Shown here: positions 46,301-55,599 of the stretch, piece after piece
Position numbering within the stretch: position 1 is the stretch's first letter
Layout of the letters: each line of letters starts with the position of its first letter
NCBI RefSeq assembly: GCF_000013665.1
Contig: NC_007912.1
Location: 2,528,501 to 2,592,500, forward strand
DNA length: 64,000 bases
Direction of reading: 5' to 3'
DNA from: Saccharophagus degradans 2-40
Lineage (GTDB): Bacteria > Pseudomonadota > Gammaproteobacteria > Pseudomonadales > Cellvibrionaceae
Notes under the pieces: generated by a model
Told to the model about the DNA's origin: nothing
What the model saw: the letters and a program-made list of their open reading frames with translations, nothing else
Database searches by the model: none
Position numbers and translations under genes: made by a program

Positions 46301-49300
46301 GGAGCACGTCCAGAAGAGTCTGTTATAACCGTGGATTTAGTTAAACGCCCCCCATTTTCTACCCATACATCTACTTCATAATTGGCTACATCGTTACCAC
46401 CCGCACTTGCGGTTACAAAAAAGTCTATTTTGGCTCCGCCCTGAACCTCCTCAGCTAAACCTTCGAAACTAATATCAACGGGGTCAACCTGAATATCTAC
46501 TTCATCTTCTTTTTCGCCAACACGCAGCGTAAGTGAGGATAGCTCAGCATAATCCGCCCCCTCAACTTTAAACGAAAACTCACCGTCTACGGTATTACCG
46601 GGAGCTTCGACAACTTTGATAGCACCGCCAGTGAATATAGATACACCTGTACCATTTGCTACGGGGTTGGAATGTTGGTCAATCGCCACCCCCTTAACCT
46701 CAACTACTCCCGCACCACCTACGTATAATTTAGAACCTGGGTCCACCGATGCTGTTACAGTTTCTACCTTACCTGGAACAATCCTAAATAGCAGTGGCGC
46801 TTCAATAGTTTGATTATTAGTATCATTTGTTAACTTAGCGGTTATTTTACAGGTATCTCCTGTTTTAGTAGGCATAGTCAAATGATTTTTGAAAATGGCA
46901 TACTCATCATCGCTATCATAGGTTTTTTCTAACTTACAGCCTTCGCCCTCTCTCAACCAAATAACGTTTATTTCATATTTTTTATCTTCTGGACGATTCG
47001 CGAAACCTATTAAGTGCGCGACTAAATCGAACTCATTTTCGTCCGCTGATATTTCGATTGCACCGTCTACATCCGAAGGCAAGTTGTCATCATCGATAAC
47101 CGCGTAGTAATCCAAGTACTCGAATGCATATTCCCAAATTAAATTATGGGCATCATTATTGGTATACAGTCTTAACGTTAGAAAATCTTCAATATCTAAC
47201 GACCCCATTTGATCCAAATTTTCTATATTTATCGTTTGATCATTACCAAAGTTAACCGCAAACTCTTCTTCACCTAGAGCTAAAACAAGTTCTTTTGATT
47301 CGCCACTAAACAAACTAATCGGATTAGCCACCTGATCAGTTAAGTTATAAATAAAGCTAACCAATTCATCTGTGGAAGCAATTATTGGGTTGCTTAAACC
47401 TAGAATATCATCTTCGGTTTGATTGCCGTTTGGCTCAATATTAACTCGACTAACCTTTTTAACTTCTAGGTCATAAACCGTAAACTGATACTCAGGACGA
47501 TAACGCCACTTATATGCAGCACCTGGTTTAAAGGGGTTAAGCTCGTCAGTGGCTGTACCGTTATTTGCTGCTGCAGCGGCTTCTTGAGCGATTTCCCATT
47601 GTTTGAAGTAAAGTTTATTTTCTAGCGTGGAATTTTCATCCCAGATGGGCGTTAAAATAGGTACATAGTGTTTGGGGCGGTATTGAAGTTGATCGGTACC
47701 TGCGCCCAAAGAATCAAAATCTACAGGGTTGTTTGCGCGGTTATCGTTATTGTTTATCTCGATATTTATAGCCGGGTCGCCAGAGAAATCTGGGTTGCGT
47801 AGGTAAGATTCACCATTCACCTGCACGTATAAATGTTGTGTTCCGGCATTGGCCTCGCTAACACGTATTAACTGAAGGTTTTTACCGGGGTTTATAGGAA
47901 AGTAACGTACGCTCTGGCCTGCTGTTGTGGCGGAGCCATCTTCAAGCAAGCTTACGTTATAATTTTCTATTGTATTTTCGCCGGTTAACTTACCTAGGCG
48001 TGCAGTATAGCCAAAATCTTTTAACTGCTCAGGCAAAGCGCTACCATCTTGATCTAACCATTCGGTGTAAACCTTAATAACAACATCGTCTGTTTCTGCG
48101 CCGCCCTCACTACCTATTAGATAATTGCGATCTTCGTCTTTGGTTAAGCCGTACTCAACCTTTAGCTCGCGTTCAGCCCATATTTTAAGGTTAGGCGGGC
48201 CCATTTTTATTTTGGGCACACGAATACTGGGCACGGTATAAATGCTGTCTTTTATATCCAGTACTGTTTTGGCGGTACCGATATAACCAGTTGCTCTGTT
48301 TATGGCTACTATTTTTACGGGTTCGCCCGGTCTTATATGGTCGGCTTCACGCTCGTAAAATTTGGGGTTCATACCCGAAAGGTTTTGCCAGCGTTCAAAA
48401 GCAGCCGAATTACTTAGTTGGTTACCGTTTGCATCTCTACGCCCATAACGGCCACTTATGCGGCTTGCGCCTTCAACCCCGCCACGCATTTGTAGGCGGT
48501 AATGAAAATTGGTTTCATCAACGTCAAAGTTTGTGGTGTCGGTTGTTTCTTCGGCGGCACTTAAATCTCGGTACGCCAAACCACTGCGCTCTGCAAGTAA
48601 GTCTCCTGAAGACTCGCGAAACACATAAATGTCTGTATTGCGTAAATCGTCTTCAGCAATAACTTTTAATAGGCCTTGATGGTAGTCGTTAATAGCGTCA
48701 TCTAATAAACGAACAATATCTGGTAGCGCTTGTTGTTGGTCGTCCCCTTCTTCTGCCGCACTAGCTGAATAATAAATAGCCTGATAATACGGCGCTGGTG
48801 GCGTTGAATTTTTAGCGTCTTTAACCGTTTGAATTGCTATTTTACTTTCATTGGTAGCAGCTTCGTTTACCTTAAACTCGAGCACTTCTGCTTCAGTACA
48901 TTTTTCCGTTCTATCTACTAGCCGGTCTTGATCTTGCCCGCCATCTTCTGCTGGTGTTTTACAATTAAATTGCCCAATTTTTACAGTATCTTTTTCGCCG
49001 TCACCATCAAGATCGAAGTTTTGTTGCACAATTTTATATTCTGCATCGTCTACAGCATCTACACGGTATTCTGTGGGTGTAGAGTCACTTACAGAAATAG
49101 ACTTATCCCACCCACTGGCGGCCCATTGCGCTTGTGTTGCTGGGTCCAAAACCTCTGAGCGACGGTCGATGGGGCTGTATATATCTTGCGTTGCATCTCT
49201 GCTTAAATGCTCGTTACTCAATTCCGCTTGGCCCGCTAGGATCTTCATATCCATTATGTAATCCATACGGATTATAGGCGTAGTACTTGTTGCAGCTAAT

Positions 49301-50508
49301 GCTATTAAGTTAACCCCGGCCATAGCGCCGCTTAACCCGCCACTAGTAGCGATGGACATTGCACGCAAATGGGTTAAAGGATGATTGCCGTTACAGGGCA
49401 AGTAATGCGGCATTTGCACGTAATAAGGGTAGCCTCGGCGCAAGCGCGGGTTGAAGCTTTTGGAGTACATTTCTATTTGTATAGGCGAATACATGTCGGT
49501 CATAATCCAACAGGGTGGCCCACCTATCCAGCCAGCAAACACTATCCCCCACTTTCCGTCTTCATCTGTTAGGTCGTGAAACTCAAACCCCATGCCACCA
49601 TAAGTGCTTATATGGGCATCTTGTATAGGGTTAGTAAATTCGGTCTCGTCATTACTTTGAATACCATATTTAATGCCGAGATAATCCTCACCATCGTATT
49701 CTTCTGCACCTTCAACACCATTAACAAAGCTTGTAAGTAAACCTATATTATGTGGCGACTCTTTAACCACACGCTTGTTCATTTCTTCTGTATTGCTACT
49801 TACTAACAAAGACAGTGTGTTTTCTGCAATAACTTCATCTGGGTTGATTGGCATTTGCGCCAAAATAATATGGCGCTTAACAGCAGCCACATCAATTTCG
49901 CCGCTGTTATTGAGAATGGGAAAATATTGGTACCCTTGCTGTTCTGTATCTTTAAATACGGGTGGACGCAAAATTACGTGACGAACGTCATCGTTAATAT
50001 CGTATGCATCTACTGCAGTTTCTATATCGTTTACCGTAAAGGTGAACGTTATAGGCTCTGGTGTAGGTACATTAGGGTCGGCGGACTCTGGTTGCAAAAT
50101 TTTGAATTGCTCCGTTAAGAGCTTGGCACTCGCCATGTTAATGGGCGGATGTTCTTCACCGGTGCCGCCACTAAGTATTTCTGCATCTTTGTAGGTTTTT
50201 TTGATATCTTCCCAGCGATTCACATAGGCGCGATATTGCAGCCCACTAATTAACAGGGTTTTATCTAGCGCATAAGTATCGGTTGCGGGAAAGTGATTTT
50301 CTAACCGTCCGGTTTCGGGGTTGTATTCAGCCCAATATTTTGTGCCATCGTCTTCTTCAACCACGCCACGCGAATAAACATAGCCCTTAGTTACCGAATC
50401 TGCATGGGTATAAACCGTTACGCAGGTTATTAATAAAAGCAAGAATTTAGTGAGTGTTAGCCCAACTCTGCGAAACTTCATAGTATTTTCACTAATACGA
50501 TTATTCAT
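43333..50508 (-). CDS. Giant secreted protein with C-terminal nuclease-like domain (candidate polymorphic toxin)
   Basis: The 2391-residue protein has a Sec signal peptide (cleavage after THA, ~36). Residues ~37-1240 form a long region I do not recognise. Two Ig-like domains lie at ~1243-1340 and ~1343-1435. A laminin-G/ConA-like lectin domain (DISFKLDLKPGQHAGEIINLG) spans ~1569-1690, and a helical hydrophobic region ~1796-1936 resembles pre-toxin segments. The last ~200 residues carry a PD-(D/E)XK-like set: REIDILTGTRD (E2194, D2196), WREMKSYK (E2210, K2212) and HRQLTLDR (~2261-2268). This pattern resembles YraN-type nucleases. The AAGGGA site is 11 bases before the ATG, and the previous gene ends 3 bases upstream. 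Export across the outer membrane and toxin role are inferred. Confidence 0.85.
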   Translation of the reverse strand: MNNRISENTMKFRRVGLTLTKFLLLLITCVTVYTHADSVTKGYVYSRGVVEEDDGTKYWAEYNPETGRLENHFPATDTYALDKTLLISGLQYRAYVNRWEDIKKTYKDAEILSGGTGEEHPPINMASAKLLTEQFKILQPESADPNVPTPEPITFTFTVNDIETAVDAYDINDDVRHVILRPPVFKDTEQQGYQYFPILNNSGEIDVAAVKRHIILAQMPINPDEVIAENTLSLLVSSNTEEMNKRVVKESPHNIGLLTSFVNGVEGAEEYDGEDYLGIKYGIQSNDETEFTNPIQDAHISTYGGMGFEFHDLTDEDGKWGIVFAGWIGGPPCWIMTDMYSPIQIEMYSKSFNPRLRRGYPYYVQMPHYLPCNGNHPLTHLRAMSIATSGGLSGAMAGVNLIALAATSTTPIIRMDYIMDMKILAGQAELSNEHLSRDATQDIYSPIDRRSEVLDPATQAQWAASGWDKSISVSDSTPTEYRVDAVDDAEYKIVQQNFDLDGDGEKDTVKIGQFNCKTPAEDGGQDQDRLVDRTEKCTEAEVLEFKVNEAATNESKIAIQTVKDAKNSTPPAPYYQAIYYSASAAEEGDDQQQALPDIVRLLDDAINDYHQGLLKVIAEDDLRNTDIYVFRESSGDLLAERSGLAYRDLSAAEETTDTTNFDVDETNFHYRLQMRGGVEGASRISGRYGRRDANGNQLSNSAAFERWQNLSGMNPKFYEREADHIRPGEPVKIVAINRATGYIGTAKTVLDIKDSIYTVPSIRVPKIKMGPPNLKIWAERELKVEYGLTKDEDRNYLIGSEGGAETDDVVIKVYTEWLDQDGSALPEQLKDFGYTARLGKLTGENTIENYNVSLLEDGSATTAGQSVRYFPINPGKNLQLIRVSEANAGTQHLYVQVNGESYLRNPDFSGDPAINIEINNNDNRANNPVDFDSLGAGTDQLQYRPKHYVPILTPIWDENSTLENKLYFKQWEIAQEAAAAANNGTATDELNPFKPGAAYKWRYRPEYQFTVYDLEVKKVSRVNIEPNGNQTEDDILGLSNPIIASTDELVSFIYNLTDQVANPISLFSGESKELVLALGEEEFAVNFGNDQTINIENLDQMGSLDIEDFLTLRLYTNNDAHNLIWEYAFEYLDYYAVIDDDNLPSDVDGAIEISADENEFDLVAHLIGFANRPEDKKYEINVIWLREGEGCKLEKTYDSDDEYAIFKNHLTMPTKTGDTCKITAKLTNDTNNQTIEAPLLFRIVPGKVETVTASVDPGSKLYVGGAGVVEVKGVAIDQHSNPVANGTGVSIFTGGAIKVVEAPGNTVDGEFSFKVEGADYAELSSLTLRVGEKEDEVDIQVDPVDISFEGLAEEVQGGAKIDFFVTASAGGNDVANYEVDVWVENGGRLTKSTVITDSSGRAPISLLSPPIGTTLTVKAMVAMQPPTEATVTVTPNHNANRLNTQRAKLVGDANTETLFEYTRWDDNAFSVNKAITGSVNISGTPDDEVVATLGDIFQPNRLTQASYWMNDASFAKDEVGFSNGELEYVGLSSDTKQYAGGSYSFSQIAVNSRMVVPSAPRIKLTNDISFKLDLKPGQHAGEIINLGNALKLVLLETGQLQLTAVNENSEVFTVEQTEVLPLEYWHTIAGSYTNGKLTLAVNSERYETDVNGILAFDEAEEVDDLVVGAGYTGLMNSLKWYNLASEPLVLFENNQEVISVVIGPTGTTTVGVTSTGKMQSFSGRLPAQSVAITSAETSSTVELLSTPTFEAIAASTLAAGIVSGAPEFDLSFMEDDYEDGTFRYAVLQSDAIFPRAYAYDISFWTIIDIASALIGLDSLQVIWTQVGNMLAGRDVDVVSFSVAILDVLSLFPPAAPLKAVTVPAKLAIKLLKLGNNKAVKYLGGVMKKMFQKAKGRDFTLVYQGIAFFIIVADMALDEEARAGITEVAKMINSTDDFLDILDFFSLADDEISLEAAAIHNQGEYYSLFPSAYASVASGAGVAIGKTLKEIAPVLAKSGKEAPKTLGELGRVLKETDKAFLKNISFDKNFLTGILSNFKAVGVSKIRGFLLNNRQRVGPITLTAIIAYLETELEAGRFLNAEAIPNDEDRQRSIEELRKLYVTALPGVAAGEKAYGNFVAKAFGAQFQLLQLGILHGMAESVSITDLNPNRIVGIEVDRKVLIFELEEDLREIKSMARADRVYSNLNAFRIFTREIDILTGTRDSNEIWREMKSYKGIGTSKTGNSPVKYNGSVTPWKWNQGKGDVDSETGDGKKKNGTVHRQLTLDRVAKGTFAAMGKKELTSKNLNLYGVTINVQEVFWHFHDFKTKTTENPALSEIIDQFTKPPVGVSTFYTKRQNPYLAKIDSDTFILGNLDLFITSSKTELEEAIKAEIKDKIDNIEEEVIGAVVEN
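43700..43932 (-). other. PD-(D/E)XK nuclease-like core within the giant protein
   Basis: The codons for E2194-I-D2196-I-L (43921-43929) and E2210-x-K2212 (near 43873-43881) reproduce the E-x-D ... (D/E)-x-K spacing of restriction-endonuclease-fold nucleases, with 13 residues between the Asp and the ExK glutamate. The HRQL...D segment ~50 residues later matches the Gln-containing helix often seen after the core. A fold or profile search would decide; this is by-eye recognition only. Confidence 0.55.
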
Positions 50509-50510
50509 TG

Positions 50511-53500
50511 TTATTGATTCCCTTCGCCAGAAGGAACACTGGTAAGAAGACTTCTAATTTTTGTAACCATCATACTTAAACTCATACCTTGCTCGGCATA
50601 ACTTTGCATATGCTCAAACACTTGTTCGGGCATAGGTGCGTAGCCTATGTAATCTAGGCGGCTGTATTCAGCACGCAACGATTTAACTCTGTGGTTTTCA
50701 ACTATGCCTACACCAACGGGTACAATGATGTCTTTTTCTGGGTCTAAGCCCACCAATAAAACATATGCGCCATCATCCCAAACATAATCTTGTATAAGCT
50801 CTAGTTTTGGTAAGGCGAAATCGATACCTATTTCACCATCAATTTCTATACCCATAGGATGAATACCATACAACCAATATGGCATAAACATTGGGTCGTA
50901 ACTGTGTGGGAACGAACCAGCAGGCATAAATAACGCCATAGCAAACCCAGAGGTTTTGCCGTCTGCAAAAAACACGTTTGCGTTAGTTGTATCTAGCTTG
51001 AGATCGCCCTTCGCCAAGTGCACTTGAGCATTTTTTTGTAGTGAACTAAAGGCATCATCTTTATTTAACGCGGCCAATACCTGGCCGCCCACGCGCGTTT
51101 TTTCACCTTTGTTTATGAATACTTTTTTCTGCAAGGTACCAAAGTCGGGTAATTTAAAGCCGCTGTTAATACGTAATGTAAAGCGACCATCGGGTAAGGA
51201 TTCCGTTGGTTTATCCCCATAACCAAAACCGAATACACCAGAGGCATCAGATACTGTTTGACGATTCAGCTCAACCAGCTCAACAACGGCCCCGGGCACA
51301 GGCTGACCAAATTGGTCGAGTACCGCACCGTCAACAAATGTCGGTAATTCACGTGTATTAAACCGACTGCGAGAATATTCTTCACCGTCGTAAGTTACCG
51401 TCACCTGTACCGTAGATTTATATGCGAATTCGCGAGAAGGATAAAACCCAATCACCCTAGCACCAGGCAATACGGAAATCCCTCCGGTTACTGGCTCATC
51501 GTCTATATCCACTTTAACAAGCTGATAGCCCTTAGCTTGAAAACCTTCTGTGCCGTGCGGGTCACTGTTTATATAGCTAAAGCCGTGAGCTGTCTCGCGT
51601 ACTTCTACATTAAGCTTTGCTGGATCTATAGCTTTATTAAAATACAGCGTAATAGGAACGTTGGTCTCAATATGCTGCTCGCCATTGTTTGGCTCTATAT
51701 TAACTAGCTGTAACGGCACATCCTGATTGTTTTCTACAGAAATAGTGCGAGTTGTTTTAGTTAACTCCACCCCTTGATCTAACAAAGATATTTCTATTGT
51801 GTAACTACCAGCCTGTAGAGGAGTTTCTATATAGCCTGAAGCTAAACCGTCACCTATATTTAATAGCGACTCGGCAATAATATTATTACCTTGTTTTATA
51901 ACGCCTTTTGCACTGTAGTTATCTACTACGCCTACTAATCTTGCCGCTACCTGCAAATTAATGGGTTGGCCTAGATTGATGAGTTTTGTATTTGCTGGAG
52001 GCAATAACATGCTCATAGACACATTACTATCCAATTCAAAACTATATTCAGTTGCTGTGGTGTTACCGCTGTAGTCTTTGGCCTCTATATTCACGCTTAA
52101 AATACTATCTAAGCTTAAGCCCAGCTGAGCAGAAAATGTGTAAACACCGGCATTAGACGTTGGCTGCAAAGCTATTGAGCTACCGTTGATAGTTAAGCTC
52201 GCTATTTGCGAATCGGCGACTGTTCCGCTTAGTGTATAAGGCTGCTCCGTTACCGTATTAATAACGGGCGAAGGCTGGATAGCGTTATCTAATTGAAGAA
52301 CTGGCGCTGTTGTATCCAAATAGTAGGTAACTTGCAGTGAGGTAACCTTAGAAGAGCTATCAGTAATTTCCACATTAACATCCCAGCTCTCTTGGCCAGC
52401 AGGAAAGTTAAGTAGCTCGCTGATTGTGCCGTATTGCTTATTACCAAGCACCACAGGCGTGCCATTAATAGTAATGTGTGCCCCACCGCTATAGCTTGTG
52501 TAATTGAGTGTTATGTAAAAATCGCTTGTTGCGAGGTAGCTATTAGATGAGGGTTTAACAATAGTAATTTCGGGCGCTCGCGACTCTTCTTGTTCTGGCT
52601 GATAATTTACTACAACCGACGCATTCAAAATTTCGTCGGTGTATAGCTCGTAATCAACTATTGCTTGAACCTCAAGAATATTTGCCCCTTCTTGCAGCTC
52701 AATATTCTGTAGGGAAAATTGCGTAATAGTTACATCCGACGTTGGTGAAAGTGCGGCAGGCACACCATTGATGGTTACGCTAATTTGATTTGCCGCTTTT
52801 TCACTAATGACATTACCCGTAACGGTAATACTCGCGTGATTCACCGTGGAGCTAGCTGAAGGCGAAAGAATAACCAGATCTGCATTCACCCTACTTTCTT
52901 CACGAACTACGGTAAATGTATCGACCGTTTCATTACCGTCGCCATCAATAGCATGAATAGAAATTTGGTTGTCACCCACTTCTAGAGGCATCCACAACGA
53001 CCAATTATCGCCAACCACCTCTAACTCAAAAGTTAAGTTAGGGTAACGACCGCTAACGGCGAAAAGTGATTCTATTGATTTATTATCTGTAGCCGTACCG
53101 GTAAATGTTTCCCCAGAATTACTTGTAGTAGCAAGCGGATTATTAACCACAACTGAAGGTGCAATTGAATCTGACTGATCATCCTCGCAACCGTTGGCAT
53201 TCACGCTTACGTTAGGTGCTGTGCCTGCGCATTGATCTAATTCGTCTTCTACGCCGTCGTTATCGTCATCCTTGTCTTCATTGGCATCATCACAACCATC
53301 TGAATCTGCATCGGCGGATAAATGGTAATCGGCTGTTAAACAAGCGTCGCCAGTATCTTCAACACCGTCGTTATCATCGTCTTTATCTTCGTCAGCATCG
53401 TCACAACCGTCCATATCGAAGTCTTGACTTAAATTGCCATCGACCGTATTACAACTATCTACGTCGTTTGGCACACCATCCAAGTCAGTATCGTTTGGGT

Positions 53501-54620
53501 TATTGAAATCTGGATCTTCATCGGTATCGTCGCAGCCATCATTATCTACATCTGCAGCCAAATGAAAATCTGCTGTTACACAGCTATCTACAGTATCTTC
53601 AACACCATCGTTGTCATCATCTTTATCTTCATCGGTGTCGTCGCAACCATCGCTATCAAAGTCAGATGCGAGATTAAAATCTGCGGTAAAGCAACTATCA
53701 ACAGCGTTTAGCACACCATCATTGTCGATGTCGTTATCTTCGTTGGTATCGTCACAGCCATCGCCGTCTGCATCTTCATTAAGATGAAAATCAGCCGTGT
53801 AACATGCATCTACAGAATCTTGTACGCCGTCGTTATCATCGTCTGTATCTTCGTTCGCATCATCGCAGCCGTCGTTATCTAAATCGGCTTCTAGATGAAA
53901 GTCTTCCGTACGGCATGCATCAAACTCGTCGCTTACGCCATCATTATCATCATCGGCGTCTTCATCTGCATCATCGCAGCCGTCATTATCAAAATCTGAT
54001 GACAAATGAAAATCTATCGTAAAACAACTATCTGCGGTATCGAGTCTACCGTCATTATCATCATCTAGATCTTCATCGGTATCGTCACAGCCGTCATTGT
54101 CTAGATCTTTAGCTAGAACTCCATCTTGGGTATCACAAGCGTCATTACTGTCTTCTACGCCATCTCCGTCGCTATCAGTCACACCGCTAACTGATAGTTC
54201 ACCATAGAATTCGATAGTAAAAGAATACCCCCTACTAGATATAGATCGCATCGTAAAACTAACGGATTCTTGTGGTGCCAGCCCAGCTGGAACGGACTCA
54301 GATAGGTCATAATAATATTTGTCGTAAGGCGCCACCCCCTCTCCGCCAAAGGCTTCTTGAAACTCTACCCCAGTTATTGACGTGGAAATAACTGCATGCA
54401 GGGGGGTATTTATTTGCTCCTGCGATGTATTAGTAACAGTAATTAATGCGCTGTTGACTATTTTTCTCGTACGACGATCAAGCGTACTGGTTTTATTGGA
54501 CTCAGTGTAAGTAACCTTCCCCTCTAGCAATGTCATTTCTGCGGATGCTATGTGCGGAATTAGCAGCATTATTAGTGCTACTACCGGATAAGAGCATTGC
54601 TTTAATCGTTTTAAAAACAT
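50511..54620 (-). CDS. TSP3/Ig-like secreted giant, partner of toxin-like protein
   Basis: The 1369-residue exported protein has a signal peptide (cleavage after IASA, ~residue 27). It has eight thrombospondin type 3 repeats of ~37 residues with two cysteines each (~170-472), a series of Ig-like/Big domains (~490-960), an SbsA-like Ig domain (~967-1090), a carboxypeptidase-regulatory-like domain (VDGAVLDQFGQPVPGAVVEL, ~1095-1140) and a C-terminal region I do not recognise. The frame runs back to a TTG at 54647. I chose the ATG at 54620, which starts a normal signal peptide and follows AAGGA. Three bases separate it from the toxin-like gene. A structural scaffold or calcium-binding partner is likely; the exact role is unknown. 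Confidence 0.85.
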   Translation of the reverse strand: MFLKRLKQCSYPVVALIMLLIPHIASAEMTLLEGKVTYTESNKTSTLDRRTRKIVNSALITVTNTSQEQINTPLHAVISTSITGVEFQEAFGGEGVAPYDKYYYDLSESVPAGLAPQESVSFTMRSISSRGYSFTIEFYGELSVSGVTDSDGDGVEDSNDACDTQDGVLAKDLDNDGCDDTDEDLDDDNDGRLDTADSCFTIDFHLSSDFDNDGCDDADEDADDDNDGVSDEFDACRTEDFHLEADLDNDGCDDANEDTDDDNDGVQDSVDACYTADFHLNEDADGDGCDDTNEDNDIDNDGVLNAVDSCFTADFNLASDFDSDGCDDTDEDKDDDNDGVEDTVDSCVTADFHLAADVDNDGCDDTDEDPDFNNPNDTDLDGVPNDVDSCNTVDGNLSQDFDMDGCDDADEDKDDDNDGVEDTGDACLTADYHLSADADSDGCDDANEDKDDDNDGVEDELDQCAGTAPNVSVNANGCEDDQSDSIAPSVVVNNPLATTSNSGETFTGTATDNKSIESLFAVSGRYPNLTFELEVVGDNWSLWMPLEVGDNQISIHAIDGDGNETVDTFTVVREESRVNADLVILSPSASSTVNHASITVTGNVISEKAANQISVTINGVPAALSPTSDVTITQFSLQNIELQEGANILEVQAIVDYELYTDEILNASVVVNYQPEQEESRAPEITIVKPSSNSYLATSDFYITLNYTSYSGGAHITINGTPVVLGNKQYGTISELLNFPAGQESWDVNVEITDSSSKVTSLQVTYYLDTTAPVLQLDNAIQPSPVINTVTEQPYTLSGTVADSQIASLTINGSSIALQPTSNAGVYTFSAQLGLSLDSILSVNIEAKDYSGNTTATEYSFELDSNVSMSMLLPPANTKLINLGQPINLQVAARLVGVVDNYSAKGVIKQGNNIIAESLLNIGDGLASGYIETPLQAGSYTIEISLLDQGVELTKTTRTISVENNQDVPLQLVNIEPNNGEQHIETNVPITLYFNKAIDPAKLNVEVRETAHGFSYINSDPHGTEGFQAKGYQLVKVDIDDEPVTGGISVLPGARVIGFYPSREFAYKSTVQVTVTYDGEEYSRSRFNTRELPTFVDGAVLDQFGQPVPGAVVELVELNRQTVSDASGVFGFGYGDKPTESLPDGRFTLRINSGFKLPDFGTLQKKVFINKGEKTRVGGQVLAALNKDDAFSSLQKNAQVHLAKGDLKLDTTNANVFFADGKTSGFAMALFMPAGSFPHSYDPMFMPYWLYGIHPMGIEIDGEIGIDFALPKLELIQDYVWDDGAYVLLVGLDPEKDIIVPVGVGIVENHRVKSLRAEYSRLDYIGYAPMPEQVFEHMQSYAEQGMSLSMMVTKIRSLLTSVPSGEGNQ
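53205..54110 (-). repeat. Tandem TSP3 repeat tract (8 units of about 111 bases)
   Basis: Eight units follow one another, each coding DxDxDGCDDxxED-DDDNDGxxDxxDxC plus a linker (for example TADFHLAA). Unit six is longer by six residues. The asparate-rich loops should bind calcium, and each unit has a conserved pair of cysteines. Confidence 0.85.
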
Positions 54621-54722
54621 TGAGGGATAATCCTTGAACAGAACCAATACTATTATGTGTACTTGGTTTGTAAGTTTATTTACTGGTTAATTTTATGCTT
54701 ACCATCACCACAGCATTTCTCG

Positions 54723-55592
54723 CTATTGGTAAACCACTACTGCTTCTTTTAGTGCTGAATCAGATATCTCTCTAACAGCTTGTTTTAGCTGTAAGGGGGC
54801 AAGTGATTTTCTAATCTCTCCGCTCACTTCAGCCAAAGGTTTTAGTGCAAGTGGCTTTTCGTCTAATACTTTTACTAGGGTGTACACCAAGCCGTTAACA
54901 TCAACTGGGGCTACAGCACCCGCCCCTGTTTTAGCAACGATTGATTTTAATGGTTCTTGCAAATCTTTAGGGTTTAACGATGCAGACTTATGAGCAACCA
55001 CCCACGCGCCATTAGTCGATTTAATTGTGTTAACTGCTTGCGCCCAATTTTTATTTGCAGTTATTTCATTAAACACCTTCAGCAGGCTCGCAGCATCTTC
55101 TTTGGCCTGTATTTGGACTTGAATATATTCAAATTGCTTGATAGAGCCGCCGCCGAATTTATTTGGGTTATCCAAATAATATTTTTTAACCATCTCGGCA
55201 GTTACAGGCTGAGGCGTAACCTTCTGCTCTAAATACGCTTTAACCAATAACTCTTCTCTATAAGCTTTTGTTTTTAAATCAAGCAACACTAAATCGTCTG
55301 CCGAGAGTAACGCTTCCGACTTTTGCGCAATCGCCTTACTTGCCACTAAGCTATCCAATAGCTTTTTTGCCAACTCATCAGTCATAAAAAGCTCTGCGTT
55401 AGCACCTAAAGTGCGCTCAATAGCAAGCTCTAGTTCATGACTAGTAATTGGGGCGCCGTTTACAGTTGCTACAACTTCACTTGAGTCTGCAGAGGAAGAT
55501 GTTACTACTTCCTCTGGCTCTTTATCGCTGCACCCACTTGCAACTAGTAATACTGCTAACGCTATACTGGATATACTCTTACCTAGTTTCAT
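54723..55592 (-). CDS. Degenerate parvulin-like lipoprotein (SurA/EpsD-type)
   Basis: The 289-residue protein has a lipoprotein signal (lipobox VASGC, cysteine 21), a Ser-rich linker, a SurA N-like helical chaperone domain (VVATVNGAPITSHELELAIER, ~residues 40-60, and onwards to ~165) and a C-terminal parvulin-like domain whose catalytic motifs are lost: GAWVVAHKSAS stands where GGDLGW is usual, and LVYTLVKV where GYHIVKV is. It probably acts as a chaperone without isomerase activity, like EpsD. It follows the canonical parvulin by seven bases and precedes the TSP3 giant, so it is placed to help fold or secrete the giant proteins. Confidence 0.82.
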   Translation of the reverse strand: MKLGKSISSIALAVLLVASGCSDKEPEEVVTSSSADSSEVVATVNGAPITSHELELAIERTLGANAELFMTDELAKKLLDSLVASKAIAQKSEALLSADDLVLLDLKTKAYREELLVKAYLEQKVTPQPVTAEMVKKYYLDNPNKFGGGSIKQFEYIQVQIQAKEDAASLLKVFNEITANKNWAQAVNTIKSTNGAWVVAHKSASLNPKDLQEPLKSIVAKTGAGAVAPVDVNGLVYTLVKVLDEKPLALKPLAEVSGEIRKSLAPLQLKQAVREISDSALKEAVVVYQ

Positions 55593-55599
55593 GTAATGC

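Noticed and set aside
43498-50118. Many plus-strand frames of 60-120 codons opposite the giant genes
   Set aside because: They are antisense shadows of a long coding frame with recognisable domains and show no binding sites or family motifs.
42450-50508. RHS/YD-repeat or two-partner secretion toxin
   Set aside because: No YD repeats, RHS core motif, TPS domain or TpsB transporter is seen in the giant or near it.
53216-54022. His/Arg-rich plus-strand frames opposite the TSP3 repeats
   Set aside because: Their odd composition is a mirror of the GAT/GAC-rich repeat DNA on the coding strand.
53205-54110. CRISPR-like regular repeat array
   Set aside because: The periodic repeat is in frame, codes for TSP3 units and has no conserved repeat/unique spacer alternation.
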